Positions 1 through 9,127 of a DNA stretch of 64,000 nt are shown here, piece after piece. Numbering within the stretch: the stretch's first letter is position 1; every line of letters begins with the position of its first letter. Below the pieces are notes generated by a model, which worked only from the letters and a program-made list of their open reading frames with translations, made no database searches and was not told the DNA's origin. The translations under genes were made by a program, and so were the position numbers. This DNA is from an uncultured Clostridia bacterium (GTDB taxonomy: Bacteria; Bacillota; Clostridia; Oscillospirales; Oscillospiraceae), in NCBI GenBank assembly GCA_945876285.1, contig CAMCNO010000004.1, positions 28,170-92,169 of the forward strand, in the 5' to 3' direction.

Positions 1-5
1 TTCGT

Positions 6-608
6 TTATTTTACAAGCTCCCGGACGATGCGCCCGGTCATGCCCCAGATGACGTGGCCTTCATACCGCCACACCGGCACCTCCACCCGGCCCCGGCTCC
101 AGGGGTAGTCCCGGGCGATGCCCAGCTCCTCGTAGGGGAAGCCCTCCGGGCCCTGGGGGACTAATTCGTAGGCATAGACCTCCGGTGCTGTGGTCTGGAA
201 GAACGCAAAGGGGACGGTGAATATCTCTGCCACCTCCGCCGGGGAGGGGCGCATGGATTCCAGCCCCGCCGGGGACACCAGACCCAGTACCGGGTGCAGC
301 AAAAAGCCCCGCTGATTGCAGATGAAATCCGGCGTGCCCAGAAGCGACACTTCGGAGGACGGAATGGACAACTCCTCCGCCGTCTCCCGCAGGGCACAGT
401 CTATGATGCTTTCCCCCGGCTCCGCCCGTCCGCCGGGGAAGCAGACCTCGCCGCCCTGGCGCAATCCGGCGGCCCGGACCTCAAACAGCAGGTGCAGACC
501 GTCGTCCTTTTCCACCAGCGGGCAGAGGACAGCGTAGCGGTGCCGGGCGCCCATCAGTCCCGGCTCATGGCCACCAAAGCGGCGGCGCAGCTCCTCCAGC
601 TCCCTCAT
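6..608 (-). CDS. NUDIX hydrolase, CoA pyrophosphatase-like
   Basis: A 200-residue protein with an almost complete Nudix box at residues 60-82 (GGRAEPGE, seven residues, then RETAEEL); the usual Gly near the end of the box is Ser. The stretch LLFEVRAAGLRQGGEVCFPGG just before the box resembles the extra motif of the NudL/CoA diphosphatase branch. Family knowledge suggests Mg-dependent cleavage of CoA or another nucleoside diphosphate derivative; the substrate is not proven here. It overlaps the upstream lipid kinase by 4 nt (ATGA), so the two are almost certainly cotranscribed and translationally coupled. Confidence 0.85.
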   Translation of the reverse strand: MRELEELRRRFGGHEPGLMGARHRYAVLCPLVEKDDGLHLLFEVRAAGLRQGGEVCFPGGRAEPGESIIDCALRETAEELSIPSSEVSLLGTPDFICNQRGFLLHPVLGLVSPAGLESMRPSPAEVAEIFTVPFAFFQTTAPEVYAYELVPQGPEGFPYEELGIARDYPWSRGRVEVPVWRYEGHVIWGMTGRIVRELVK

Positions 609-1501
609 CCCAGCAGCATGGTCATGGCCCGCTGGCAGTTGGCGATGTCCACTGCCGGGGCGCTGGCGGCGTACTCACCGTCCAGGGACCAGGGCAGGTC
701 CTCCTCCGTCTCCAGATGGATGGAGGAGACGTGGCGGAACACCAGGCCCTGGCTGTCATATTCCTGGTTCAGCAGGGCCAGCACCAGATTCTGCAGGTCC
801 TGGGCGGTCTTGGGGTTGGGGATGAGCAGCAGCTCGAATTTTCCGTCGTCCAGCACCACCCGCTCCGGGTCCAGCTTCATCAGCCCGCCGATGGAGGTGG
901 AGTTGCACACGGCGCCGAACAGGTACTCTCCGTCCAGCACCTCGCCGTCGGCGGTGAGACTGACCTGATACGGACGCAGGGAATTCAGGTCCTTCATCCC
1001 CTCCAGGATATAGGCGAAGTGGCCCAGGGCGTTTTTCGCCGCCTGGGGCGCGGTGTAGGAGCTTTTCGTAAAGGCACCGAAGGAGGCGACGTAGACGAAG
1101 TGCCGCCCATTCCAGCGGCCAATGTCCAACTGCCGGGGCGCGGCGGACACCATGGCCTCGGCTGCCGCAGCGGGCTTTTTGGAAATGTGGAGGCTGGAGG
1201 CAAAATCATTGGTGCTGCCCTGGGCAAGATACCCCAGAGGAGGCCGCTTTTCCAGCGTCATCAGGCCGGAGATGACCTCGTTCAGGGTGCCGTCTCCGCC
1301 CACGGCCACCACGGCGTCGTAGTCCGCGCCCTCCCCGGCGGCAATGGCAGCGGCCTCGCCGGGGGCGTCGGTGTCCCGGATGGACAGCAGCCAGCCAGCC
1401 CGGCAGAAAATCCGGGCGGCGTCGAACAGCGGGCCCCGGGGCTTGCTGCGGCCCGCCCTGGGGTTGACGATCATCAACAGTTTTTTCTGCTCCATGATCA
1501 T
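605..1501 (-). CDS. Diacylglycerol kinase-like lipid kinase (YegS/BmrU family)
   Basis: A 298-residue cytosolic lipid kinase. The N-terminal NPRAG (residues 13-17) and nucleotide-binding GGDGTLNEV (68-76) motifs are those of the DAGK catalytic domain; the C-terminal half has the YegS/BmrU beta-sandwich pattern. Family members phosphorylate diacylglycerol or related lipids, recycling lipid from cell-wall polymer synthesis. Two in-frame ATGs (1501 and 1495) follow an AGGAGG site with spacings of 4 and 10 nt, so the exact start is uncertain by two residues. It is the first gene of a two-gene operon with the Nudix hydrolase and diverges from the AI-2E-family gene. Confidence 0.88.
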   Translation of the reverse strand: MIMEQKKLLMIVNPRAGRSKPRGPLFDAARIFCRAGWLLSIRDTDAPGEAAAIAAGEGADYDAVVAVGGDGTLNEVISGLMTLEKRPPLGYLAQGSTNDFASSLHISKKPAAAAEAMVSAAPRQLDIGRWNGRHFVYVASFGAFTKSSYTAPQAAKNALGHFAYILEGMKDLNSLRPYQVSLTADGEVLDGEYLFGAVCNSTSIGGLMKLDPERVVLDDGKFELLLIPNPKTAQDLQNLVLALLNQEYDSQGLVFRHVSSIHLETEEDLPWSLDGEYAASAPAVDIANCQRAMTMLLG

Positions 1502-1556
1502 AAGACCTCCTGTATGAAACAGATGAAAACGAGCACGTTAATGGCATGTAAAACAC

Positions 1557-1608
1557 AGTATATCACGGGGAAAACGGGATTGCAATTCCTGTTGCCGCCG
1601 TGTAGAAT
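1557..1608. promoter_or_regulatory. Divergent promoters sharing one palindromic -35 hexamer
   Basis: The self-complementary hexamer TTGCAA at 1580-1585 lies 17 bp from TAGAAT (1603-1608) on the plus strand, serving the AI-2E-family gene, and also 17 bp from TATACT (minus strand, 1562-1557), serving the lipid kinase operon. Both are good sigma-A promoters by consensus and spacing. Sharing is inferred from sequence only. Confidence 0.6.
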
Positions 1609-1638
1609 GGTGATAAGAGAAATACAGGAGGGAATGTC

Positions 1639-2853
1639 ATGCCGCAGAGAAAGAGATACGTTCAAATGGGCCTGACGGTGTTCTGCACGGTGGGCGCCAT
1701 CCTGCTGTTTTACGACACCCTGTTCGGCCACCGGGTGCTCCAGAAATTCTGGAGGCAGTTTATGTCTGCCATTGCCCCCATTCTCTACGGCTGCTTTATG
1801 GCCTATCTGCTGGCTCCTATGGTGAATTTTTTCGAGGAGCTGTCTCCCCACGCCAAGGGGGCCAAGCTGAAGAACCGGCGTGCGGCAATAGGTCTCCGGG
1901 CGGTGAGCATCCTGCTGACCTGGACGGTCATCGGTATCCTGCTGTATCTGCTGGCCTCCGTGCTGCTGCCGGAGCTGTATAAGAGCATCTTCCAGCTCAT
2001 CACCAACGCGGAGCTGTATTACCGTACCATCAGCGGCTGGATCGAGCACCTGTTGGAGACCAACCCGGCGCTGGAGCAATGGGTGGTGACCCAGCTCAAC
2101 ACCTACTACACAGACATCAACACCTGGCTCACGAAGGAAGTGCTGCCCCAGGCCCAGACGGTCATGGCGGCCGCCGCCGGCGGTCTCATGGGCGCGGTCA
2201 GCTTTTTGAAGAACCTGCTGGTAGGCTTCATCGTCTCTATTTACCTGCTGGCGACCAAGGAGCTGTGCGCCGCTCATGCCCGCAAGGTGGTGTACAGCCT
2301 GAGTCCCAAGGATACGGTGCATTGGATTCTGCGGGGCGTTCATAAGGTGGACGACATCTTCTCCGGCTTCGTCCGGGGCAAGCTGCTGGATTCCCTCATC
2401 ATCGGTATTCTGTGCTTTATCTGCTGTTCCATCCTGAAATTTCCCTATACGCCCCTGGTGTCGGTTATCGTGGGCATCACCAATATCATCCCCTTCTTCG
2501 GCCCCTTCCTGGGCGCCATTCCCAGCACGTTCCTGATCCTACTGGTGTCCCCCATGAAGGCGCTCTACTTCGTCATCTTTATCCTGGCCCTCCAGCAGCT
2601 GGACGGCAACGTCATCGGCCCCAAGATTTTGGGGGACAAGACGGGCCTTTCCAGCCTATGGGTCATCATCGCCATCTTAGTGGGCGGCAGCTTTTTCGGC
2701 CTGCCGGGGATGTTCTTCGGCGTGCCGGTGTGCGCCTGCCTGTACAGCGCCGCCACCTTCTTTGTGGAGGTCCGCCTGCGGAAGAAGGACCTGCCGGTGG
2801 ACACCGCCGCCTACGGCAAGGACGTGCCGGACAAGCAGGAAAAACAGTCCTGA
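1639..2853 (+). CDS. AI-2E family transporter (PerM/YdiK-type membrane protein)
   Basis: A 404-residue polytopic membrane protein with about eight hydrophobic segments: two near the N-terminus, a soluble insert around residues 100-180, then a block containing DSLIIGILCF and the family's IVGITNIIPFFGPFLGAIPS and QQLDGNVIGPKILGDKTGLSSLW motifs. The family exports or exchanges small molecules and ions (AI-2, Na+/H+); the actual substrate cannot be read from sequence. An AGGAGGG site 6 nt upstream supports the ATG. Monocistronic by context: its own promoter, and the next gene has a separate promoter. Confidence 0.88.
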   Translation: MPQRKRYVQMGLTVFCTVGAILLFYDTLFGHRVLQKFWRQFMSAIAPILYGCFMAYLLAPMVNFFEELSPHAKGAKLKNRRAAIGLRAVSILLTWTVIGILLYLLASVLLPELYKSIFQLITNAELYYRTISGWIEHLLETNPALEQWVVTQLNTYYTDINTWLTKEVLPQAQTVMAAAAGGLMGAVSFLKNLLVGFIVSIYLLATKELCAAHARKVVYSLSPKDTVHWILRGVHKVDDIFSGFVRGKLLDSLIIGILCFICCSILKFPYTPLVSVIVGITNIIPFFGPFLGAIPSTFLILLVSPMKALYFVIFILALQQLDGNVIGPKILGDKTGLSSLWVIIAILVGGSFFGLPGMFFGVPVCACLYSAATFFVEVRLRKKDLPVDTAAYGKDVPDKQEKQS

Positions 2854-2877
2854 ATGCGAAAACGTGGAAAAAAGTGC

Positions 2878-2906
2878 TTGCAATCAGGCACACCATCGTG
2901 TACAAT
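2878..2906 (+). promoter_or_regulatory. Sigma-A promoter for the peptide ABC importer operon
   Basis: TTGCAA (2878-2883), 17 bp spacer, TACAAT (2901-2906). It implies a 5' untranslated region of about 150 nt before the lipoprotein gene. Confidence 0.6.
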
Positions 2907-2909
2907 ACA

Positions 2910-3044
2910 GCCTTGTGGGTGTTTGTCAGGAAAATAACGAACACCCGCAAGGCTCATTTGCAAGGACAACTGAATAGAGCCGAAATTTCTGTCATGGCCC
3001 CACAGGCCACACTGACCCTCTGCCGTCCATGGGCGGTACGGCAG
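2910..3044 (+). other. Structured 5' leader of the ABC importer mRNA
   Basis: Two inverted repeats occupy the leader. A 14-bp stem (2910-2923 with 2940-2953, one G-U pair, 16-nt loop) sits at or just after the predicted transcription start, and a second hairpin (3020-3025 with 3039-3044) ends about 20 nt before the start codon. Neither is followed by a U tract, so these are not ordinary terminators. I recognise no known riboswitch class. Confidence 0.45.
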
Positions 3045-3065
3045 TGATGTAAAGGAGAATGCGAC

Positions 3066-4592
3066 ATGAAGAAGAAATTTTTGGCGCTCGTTCTTCTGAT
3101 GACCCTCCTGGGCACTGTACTCAGCGGATGCGGAGACGGCAGCGCAGCAGAGACGCAGAAGAGCCGGGCAGATACCAACGAACTGGTCGTTGGTATCGCA
3201 CAGGATCTTGACGACAGTCTTGACCCTCACAAAACCGTGAAGGCAGGAACCCGAGAAGTCATGTTCAATGTGTTCGAGGGGCTGATGAAGCCCACTCCAG
3301 ACGGAGATTTGACCCCTGCCATCGCTGAAAAGTACGAAGTATCCGAGGACCGCAGAACTTACACCTTCCATCTGCGGGAAGGCGTGCAGTTCCATAACGG
3401 CGAAATGGTGACGGCAGAGGATGTGGTATACTCCATCCAGCGCTGCGCCGCCGCCACTGAGACAGGTATTGTCCAGGTGGAGGCGTTTTCTGTTATTGAC
3501 GACCTGAAGGCGGTGGACGAGCGCACCGTTTCTATCACCATTTCCGAGCCCAGCAATGAGTTCATTTCCTACTTGACCACTGCCATCCTGCCCGCCGGTT
3601 ACGACAAGCAGGGTACCGACCCCGTGGGCACCGGCCCCTTCAAGTTCGTCTCCCGCACCGCCCAGGATTCCGTGGTGCTGGAGAAGTTCGACGGGTACTG
3701 GGGAACCCCCGCCCAGCTGGACAAGGTGACGCTGAAGATCATGGAGAACGCGGACAGTTTGATGATGAGCCTCCAGAGCGGCGCCATCGACCTGTGCGCC
3801 CATCTCACCAGCACCCAGGTGGCCCAGCTGAAGGAGAACTTCAACGTGGCCGAGGGCACCATGAACCTGGTGCAGGCCATGTATCTGAACAACGCCGTGG
3901 TGCCCTTTGACGATGTGCGGGTGCGCCAGGCTGTCAGCTATGCCGTGGACAAGCAGGAGATCATCGACCTGGCCTTTGACGGCTACGGCAGCCCCATCGG
4001 CTCCAGCATGTATCCCGCCTTCGGCAAGTATTTTGACGACAGCCTGACCAATTACTATACCAAGGACGTGGAGAAGGCCAAGGCCCTGCTGGCGGAGGCC
4101 GGCTATCCCGACGGCTTCGACATGACCATCACCGTCCCCAGCAACTACAAGCCCCACATGGACACCGCCGAAGTGCTGGTGCAGCAGTTGGCGGCAATCG
4201 GCGTCAACGCCACCATCGAGCCCATCGAGTGGGAGAGCTGGGTGTCCGATGTGTATGTCGGCCGGCAGTTCCAGTCCACCGTGGTGGGTGTGGACGCCTC
4301 CAACATGACCGCCCGGGCCCTGCTGGAGCGGTTCACCTCTGATTACGGCAAGAACTTCATCAACTACAACAACGCGGAGTACGACGCGCTGTTCCAGCAG
4401 ACCCTGACCGCCTATGACGACGCGGAGCAGACCGCCATCTACAAGCAGATGCTGGCGAACCTTACCGAGAACGCCGCCAACGCCTATATCCAGGATCTGG
4501 CGGACCTGGTGGCTGTCCGCAAGGGCGTGGAGGGCGTGACCTTCTACCCCATCTACGTGCTGGATCTGGCGAACCTCCAGTACACAGCTTAA
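3066..4592 (+). CDS. ABC importer substrate-binding lipoprotein (peptide/nickel, SBP_bac_5)
   Basis: A 508-residue lipoprotein: Lys-rich N-terminus, hydrophobic stretch and lipobox LSGC around residues 19-22, so it is secreted and tethered by a lipidated Cys. The mature part matches the cluster C (DppA/OppA/NikA) family: FNVFEGLMKPTPDGDLTPAIAEKYEVSEDRRTYTFHLR split into its usual blocks, then VRQAVSYAVDK and the LLAEAGYPDGF motif. The start has AAAGGAG at good spacing. It is the first gene of a five-gene importer operon, downstream of a long structured leader. The ligand (di/oligopeptide or a metal chelate) cannot be decided from sequence. Confidence 0.92.
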   Translation: MKKKFLALVLLMTLLGTVLSGCGDGSAAETQKSRADTNELVVGIAQDLDDSLDPHKTVKAGTREVMFNVFEGLMKPTPDGDLTPAIAEKYEVSEDRRTYTFHLREGVQFHNGEMVTAEDVVYSIQRCAAATETGIVQVEAFSVIDDLKAVDERTVSITISEPSNEFISYLTTAILPAGYDKQGTDPVGTGPFKFVSRTAQDSVVLEKFDGYWGTPAQLDKVTLKIMENADSLMMSLQSGAIDLCAHLTSTQVAQLKENFNVAEGTMNLVQAMYLNNAVVPFDDVRVRQAVSYAVDKQEIIDLAFDGYGSPIGSSMYPAFGKYFDDSLTNYYTKDVEKAKALLAEAGYPDGFDMTITVPSNYKPHMDTAEVLVQQLAAIGVNATIEPIEWESWVSDVYVGRQFQSTVVGVDASNMTARALLERFTSDYGKNFINYNNAEYDALFQQTLTAYDDAEQTAIYKQMLANLTENAANAYIQDLADLVAVRKGVEGVTFYPIYVLDLANLQYTA

Positions 4593-4628
4593 TTCTTGCT
4601 CCCAAAGAGAGAAAGGAGACGATGACCT

Positions 4629-5576
4629 ATGAAGTACGCGGCGAAGCGTTTATTGATGCTGCTCGTCACCATGGTCATCGTCTCCTTTTTGGCGTTTTTG
4701 GCCTTTGACCTGATCTCCGGCGACCCTGCTACCGCTATGCTGGGAACCCAGGCCACGCCGGAAAGTGTGGCGGCCCTCCGGGAGGAGCTGGGCCTGAACC
4801 GGCCCTTCCTTGTGCGCTACGGCGAGTGGCTGCTGGGCTTTTTCACCGGAAACCTGGGCACCTCCTACAACTATAAGCAGCCTGTATGGGACCTGATCGG
4901 CACCAAGGTGATGGTAACGCTGTGCCTCAGCGTCCTGAGCTTCCTGCTCATCACCATGGTGTCCATCCCATTGGGGCTGTGGTCGGCCCGGCGGGCCGGA
5001 GGGCGGCTGGACGGCGTCCGGACGGCGGTGAACCAGCTCTGCATGGCGGTGCCGCCTTTCTTTACAGGCATTCTGCTCTCCTGGGTGTTCGGCGTGATGC
5101 TGCACTGGTTCGTGCCGGGCAGCTTCCCGGGACTGGAGCACTTCGGCAGCGCCCTGAAATACCTGTTCTTCGCGGCGGTGGCTATCGCCATCCCCCGCAT
5201 CGCCATGACGGTGCGGATGCTCCGCAGCACCATTATGAGCGAGATGCAGAAGGACTACGTCCGCACCGCCATCTCCCGGGGCAACGACCGGGGCGAGGTG
5301 CTGCGGCGCCATGTGCTGAAAAACGCCCTGGTGCCGGTGGTGACCTTTCTGGCCCAGACCATGGCGGAGATCGTGGCGGGCAGCATTGTGGTGGAGCAGG
5401 TCTTCGCCATCCCCGGTCTTGGGCGGATGCTGGTGACCTCCATCTCCAACCGGGACTACCCCACGGTGCAGGCTATCGTGGTGATCCTGGCGTTCTGGGT
5501 GGTGCTGGCCGGCACGGTGGCAGACATCGTGAACCAGTGCATCGACCCCCGTTTGAGATTGGGGGGTGACGCATGA
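4629..5576 (+). CDS. ABC importer permease, DppB/NikB type
   Basis: A 315-residue inner-membrane permease with an N-terminal transmembrane segment, the conserved GDPATAMLG region after it, and five further hydrophobic helices. The EAA loop that docks the ATPase is visible around residues 205-235 (YVRTAISRGNDRGEVLRRHVLKNAL), with VVEQVFAIPGLGRMLV after it. It forms the heterodimeric channel with the next gene product; their reading frames overlap by 4 nt (ATGA). Confidence 0.92.
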   Translation: MKYAAKRLLMLLVTMVIVSFLAFLAFDLISGDPATAMLGTQATPESVAALREELGLNRPFLVRYGEWLLGFFTGNLGTSYNYKQPVWDLIGTKVMVTLCLSVLSFLLITMVSIPLGLWSARRAGGRLDGVRTAVNQLCMAVPPFFTGILLSWVFGVMLHWFVPGSFPGLEHFGSALKYLFFAAVAIAIPRIAMTVRMLRSTIMSEMQKDYVRTAISRGNDRGEVLRRHVLKNALVPVVTFLAQTMAEIVAGSIVVEQVFAIPGLGRMLVTSISNRDYPTVQAIVVILAFWVVLAGTVADIVNQCIDPRLRLGGDA

Positions 5577-6385
5577 AAAGGAAGACAATGAACGGCTACC
5601 TGCGGGTGGGCCTGATTTTGACCGGCTTCCTGGCGGCTCTGATATTGCTGGGCATGTTCTGGACGCCCTACGACCCCCAGGCCATGTCCGTTGGTCCCAA
5701 GCTGGCGCCGCCGTCCCTCCAGCACCTGATGGGCACCGATAAATTCGGCCGGGACATTTTCAGCCGGGTGCTCCAGGGGGCGGGGACCACTTCTATTATC
5801 GCCCTGTCCACGGTAGCCATCGGCGCCGTCTGCGGCACGGCTGTCGGCGCCCTGACGGGCTACTTCGGCGGCCTTGCCGACGAGATTCTGATGCGCCTGA
5901 ACGACGCACTGACGGCGTTTCCCAGCATCCTGCTGGCCCTGGTGGTCATCTCCATTCTGGGCCCCGGCAAAAAGCGCAACGTCATTCTGGCCCTGGGGCT
6001 GGTGTTCATCCCCAGCTTCGCCCGCATCACCCGCACGGCCTTTGCCAGCCTGCGGGACGCCAATTACGTAAAAAGCGCCCGGCTGATGGGGGCGTCGCCC
6101 GCCCGCATCCTGCTGGTGCATATCCTGCCCAATACCGTCTCCGTGCTGCTGCCCGCCGTCACCATCGGCTTCAACAACGCGGTGCTGGCGGAGGCGTCCA
6201 TGAGCTTTCTGTGCATCGGCGTGACCCCGCCGGACGCGTCTCTCGGCTATATGCTCTCCGAGGCCCAGGGGATGCTGAACGCCCCCTGGTACGTCATCGG
6301 CACAGGCCTTATGATCGTGCTGATGGTGTTCGGCGTGGGCCTCATCGGCGAGGGCCTGCAGCGCCGGGACAAGGGGGTGGCCTGA
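5573..6385 (+). CDS. ABC importer permease, DppC/NikC type
   Basis: A 270-residue second permease subunit. [19 protein letters not shown] near residue 55 is the DppC-family signature, and the EAA loop ([23 protein letters not shown]) lies near residues 163-186, followed by [22 protein letters not shown]. It starts inside the stop region of the upstream permease and its stop codon shares one base with the ATG of the ATPase gene, so the four membrane-complex genes are tightly coupled. Confidence 0.92.
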   Translation: MKRKTMNGYLRVGLILTGFLAALILLGMFWTPYDPQAMSVGPKLAPPSLQHLMGTDKFGRDIFSRVLQGAGTTSIIALSTVAIGAVCGTAVGALTGYFGGLADEILMRLNDALTAFPSILLALVVISILGPGKKRNVILALGLVFIPSFARITRTAFASLRDANYVKSARLMGASPARILLVHILPNTVSVLLPAVTIGFNNAVLAEASMSFLCIGVTPPDASLGYMLSEAQGMLNAPWYVIGTGLMIVLMVFGVGLIGEGLQRRDKGVA

Positions 6386-7176
6386 TGCTGGAAATTCGTG
6401 ATCTGCATGTGAAATTCCACAACCGGGACCGGGAGGCCGTGGCCGGCGTGTCTCTCACCATCCACGACGGCGAGATTTTGGGCCTCGTTGGTGAATCCGG
6501 CTCCGGCAAGAGCGTCACCGCCATGAGTGTGGCGGGCCTGCTGCCCCGGAAAAGCTGCGACTACTCCGGCCAGGTGCTGCTGGACGGCACGGAGCTGCTC
6601 CACGCCGACCGCTCTCTGCTGCGGCAGGTCCAGGGCCGGGACATGGGCGTGGTGTTCCAGGAGCCGATGACGGCCATGGACCCGCTGATGAAAATCGGCC
6701 ATCAGGTGGAGGAGGTCCTCCACATCCATACCGATAAGAACAAGCAGGAGCGCCGCGCTATGGCCCTGGAGGCCCTGGCCGCCGTGGAGCTGCCGGAAGT
6801 AGAGGTGGTGTACGAGAAGTACCCCCACGAGCTCTCCGGCGGAATGCTCCAGCGGGCTATGATCGCCGCGGCCATCATCCAGCGGCCCAAGCTCCTGCTG
6901 CTGGACGAGCCCACTACCGCCCTGGATGTGACCATCCAGGCGCAGATTTTGGAATTGCTGAAAAAGCTGAACCGGGAATCCGGGATGTCCATGCTGTTCA
7001 TCTCACACAACCTGAACGTGGTGCGCAAGCTCTGCCGCCGGGTGGCGGTGATGCAGCGGGGCGTTCTGGTGGAGGAGGGGGACACCGAAGAGGTGTTCCA
7101 CGATCCGCAGCATCCCTATACCCAGCGGCTCATCGCCGCCATCCCCACCCGCAAGCGGAAGGAGGATGCCCCATGA
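6385..7176 (+). CDS. ABC importer ATPase, DppD/OppD/NikD type
   Basis: A 263-residue ATP-binding subunit. Walker A GESGSGKS (about residues 37-44), Q-loop [11 protein letters not shown], signature LSGGM, Walker [13 protein letters not shown] and switch His in ISHN are all present. The ATG at 6385 overlaps the preceding stop codon (TGATG). At 263 residues it lacks most of the C-terminal extension of typical OppD/DppD (about 320-340), making its size more like NikD. The final His of the D-loop region is followed by a short tail ending in RKRKEDAP. Confidence 0.92.
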   Translation: MLEIRDLHVKFHNRDREAVAGVSLTIHDGEILGLVGESGSGKSVTAMSVAGLLPRKSCDYSGQVLLDGTELLHADRSLLRQVQGRDMGVVFQEPMTAMDPLMKIGHQVEEVLHIHTDKNKQERRAMALEALAAVELPEVEVVYEKYPHELSGGMLQRAMIAAAIIQRPKLLLLDEPTTALDVTIQAQILELLKKLNRESGMSMLFISHNLNVVRKLCRRVAVMQRGVLVEEGDTEEVFHDPQHPYTQRLIAAIPTRKRKEDAP

Positions 7177-7907
7177 ACGAGGAACTGGTGCTCTCCGTTT
7201 CCCACGTCAGCGGCGGCTACCACGAGGGCGGCCGGTTCCGCAAGGGGACCTATCAGGAGGTCCTCCATGACGTGACCTTCGACGTTCACCACGGCGAGAT
7301 ACTGGGGCTGGTGGGGGAGTCCGGCACGGGCAAATCCACCCTGTCCCGGGCCATTCTGGGGATGATAAAACCTGACCAGGGCAGCATTACCCATTACACA
7401 AAGCGCCCTCAGATGATTTTTCAGGACCCGTACAGCTCCCTGAACCCCGCATATACTGTGGAGTGGATCCTGGAGGAGCCCCTGCGTATCTATGGCAAGT
7501 ATGACGGCCCGGAGCGCAAGCGCCGGGTCCGGGAGATGCTGCGCCGGGTGGAGCTTCCGGAGGAGGTGCTGGCGGCGAAGCCGGCGGAGCTGTCCGGCGG
7601 CCAGCGCCAGCGGGTCAGCATCGCCACAGCCCTCATCCAGCGCCCCCGGTTCCTCATTGCTGACGAGCCTGTCAGCGCCCTGGACGTGACCATCCAGGCT
7701 CAGGTTTTAGAGCTGCTGAAAACCCTGCGGGACGAGCTGGACTTGAGCTACCTGTTCATCTCCCACGACCTGAATGTGGTGTACCAGCTCTGCGACCGGG
7801 TGCTGGTGATGAAGCATGGTCGCATCGTGGAGCAGGGGACGGTGGACGAGATTTTCGACCATCCCAAAGAGGACTATACCAAGCAGCTTCTGGCTGCCGC
7901 TGAGTAA
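7173..7907 (+). CDS. ABC importer ATPase, DppF/OppF/NikE type
   Basis: A 244-residue second ATPase; Walker [10 protein letters not shown]-loop [23 protein letters not shown] split over residues 71-92, signature [12 protein letters not shown], Walker [14 protein letters not shown]-switch SHDLNV. It overlaps the previous ATPase by 4 nt. Like its partner it is shorter than typical DppF (about 320) and lacks the C-terminal oligopeptide extension. With the other four genes it completes a peptide/nickel importer; no gene for ligand processing is adjacent. Confidence 0.92.
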   Translation: MNEELVLSVSHVSGGYHEGGRFRKGTYQEVLHDVTFDVHHGEILGLVGESGTGKSTLSRAILGMIKPDQGSITHYTKRPQMIFQDPYSSLNPAYTVEWILEEPLRIYGKYDGPERKRRVREMLRRVELPEEVLAAKPAELSGGQRQRVSIATALIQRPRFLIADEPVSALDVTIQAQVLELLKTLRDELDLSYLFISHDLNVVYQLCDRVLVMKHGRIVEQGTVDEIFDHPKEDYTKQLLAAAE

Positions 7908-7965
7908 CTTTTTCGATTCTGCGCGAATTTCCCTGAGATACGAGACTGATGAAATTGAAACACCT

Positions 7966-9081
7966 ATGAAAAATTTTTTCCTGCAGCATAAAAAACTCCA
8001 TATCTGGCTGCTGGCGGACCTCGGGCTGCTGGCGCTGTTTGCCCTGCTCCGGGAGAGCCGGGCGGCCATGAATGGCTTTGTACACAATTTTTCCACCCCC
8101 ATCCGCCGCCTTTTAGGGCGGCTGTGCTACCGGGTGGACTTCTCCGTGGCGGAGCTGCTGTGCATTCTGCTTGTGCTGGCGGTCATCGCCTATGCGGTGT
8201 GGAGCGTTGCCGCCGTGGCCCGTGCCGGAAAAGAGAGGCGTGGCCGCCGGGCCTACACCGCCCTGCTGGGCGCCGCCTGCGGGGCGCTGACCCTGGGGGC
8301 GGTGTTCTGCTGGTTCTGGGGCGCGGATTACTATACCGACAGCTTCCAGGAACGCTCCGGCATCTACGCCCAGCCCGTGGCGGCGGAGGACCTGCTGGCG
8401 GTGACGGTGTACTTCGCCCGCCAGACCGCCCTGACGGCGGACGCCGTGGAGCGGGACGGGAACGGCGTGTTCGCCGTCCCCCGGGAGGACATCCTCTCGG
8501 ACAGCCCTCACGCCTACGACGAGCTGGAAAAGCAGTTCCCGTTTCTGGAGTTCGATGACCTGGGGGTCAAGCCCGTACGGCTGTCCCGCGTCATGAGTGT
8601 CCTGGATTTTACCGGCGTGTATTGCCCCTACACCGGGGAGTCCAACGTCAACATCGACAGCCCTGCCTGTATGCTGCCCGCCACGGCGGCCCATGAGATG
8701 GCCCACCAGCGGGGCTACGCCTCGGAGCAGGAGTGCAATTTCCTGGCAATTTTGGCGTCCACCACCTGCGGGAATGACACCTATGTCTACTCCGGCTGGC
8801 TGATGGGATACATCTATCTGAGCAACGCCCTGTACCGGGTGGCGCCAGAGACCTACTGGGCCATCCGGCAGGCCCTGCCGGAGACGGTGGAGGCCGACCT
8901 GACGGACAACACCGCCTACTGGGACCAGTTCCGGGATACGGCGGCGCAGAAAGTGTCCAACAAGGTCTACGACGGGATGCTGAAAGCCTACGGTCAGGAG
9001 CAGGGCATCCAGTCCTACGGCACCGTGGTGGATATGCTGGTGGTATACTACCGGGACGCGGCGGCCCAGGCATTGCAATAA
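7966..9081 (+). CDS. DUF3810-family membrane protein with HExxH motif
   Basis: A 371-residue protein with an N-terminal membrane segment (LLADLGLLALFALL), two more around residues 60-80 and 95-120, and an extracellular-looking C-terminal domain. The zincin-like HEMAHQRGYASEQECNFLA (HExxHxxG) motif near residues 242-260 suggests a metallopeptidase, but the family (DUF3810) has no established function. The ATG at 7966 was chosen because longer in-frame starts would overlap the ATPase gene; its Shine-Dalgarno site is weak. It follows the ABC operon by 58 nt and may be cotranscribed. A strong terminator follows. Confidence 0.75.
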   Translation: MKNFFLQHKKLHIWLLADLGLLALFALLRESRAAMNGFVHNFSTPIRRLLGRLCYRVDFSVAELLCILLVLAVIAYAVWSVAAVARAGKERRGRRAYTALLGAACGALTLGAVFCWFWGADYYTDSFQERSGIYAQPVAAEDLLAVTVYFARQTALTADAVERDGNGVFAVPREDILSDSPHAYDELEKQFPFLEFDDLGVKPVRLSRVMSVLDFTGVYCPYTGESNVNIDSPACMLPATAAHEMAHQRGYASEQECNFLAILASTTCGNDTYVYSGWLMGYIYLSNALYRVAPETYWAIRQALPETVEADLTDNTAYWDQFRDTAAQKVSNKVYDGMLKAYGQEQGIQSYGTVVDMLVVYYRDAAAQALQ

Positions 9082-9082
9082 C

Positions 9083-9116
9083 AAAGGACCGTGAAACGAG
9101 CGTTTCACGGTCCTTT
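9083..9116. terminator. Bidirectional intrinsic terminator
   Basis: A perfect 16-bp inverted repeat (AAAGGACCGTGAAACG and its complement) with T tract on one side and A tract on the other, placed between the converging DUF3810 and SLH/transglutaminase genes. Confidence 0.9.
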
Positions 9117-9127
9117 TTCAATACATA

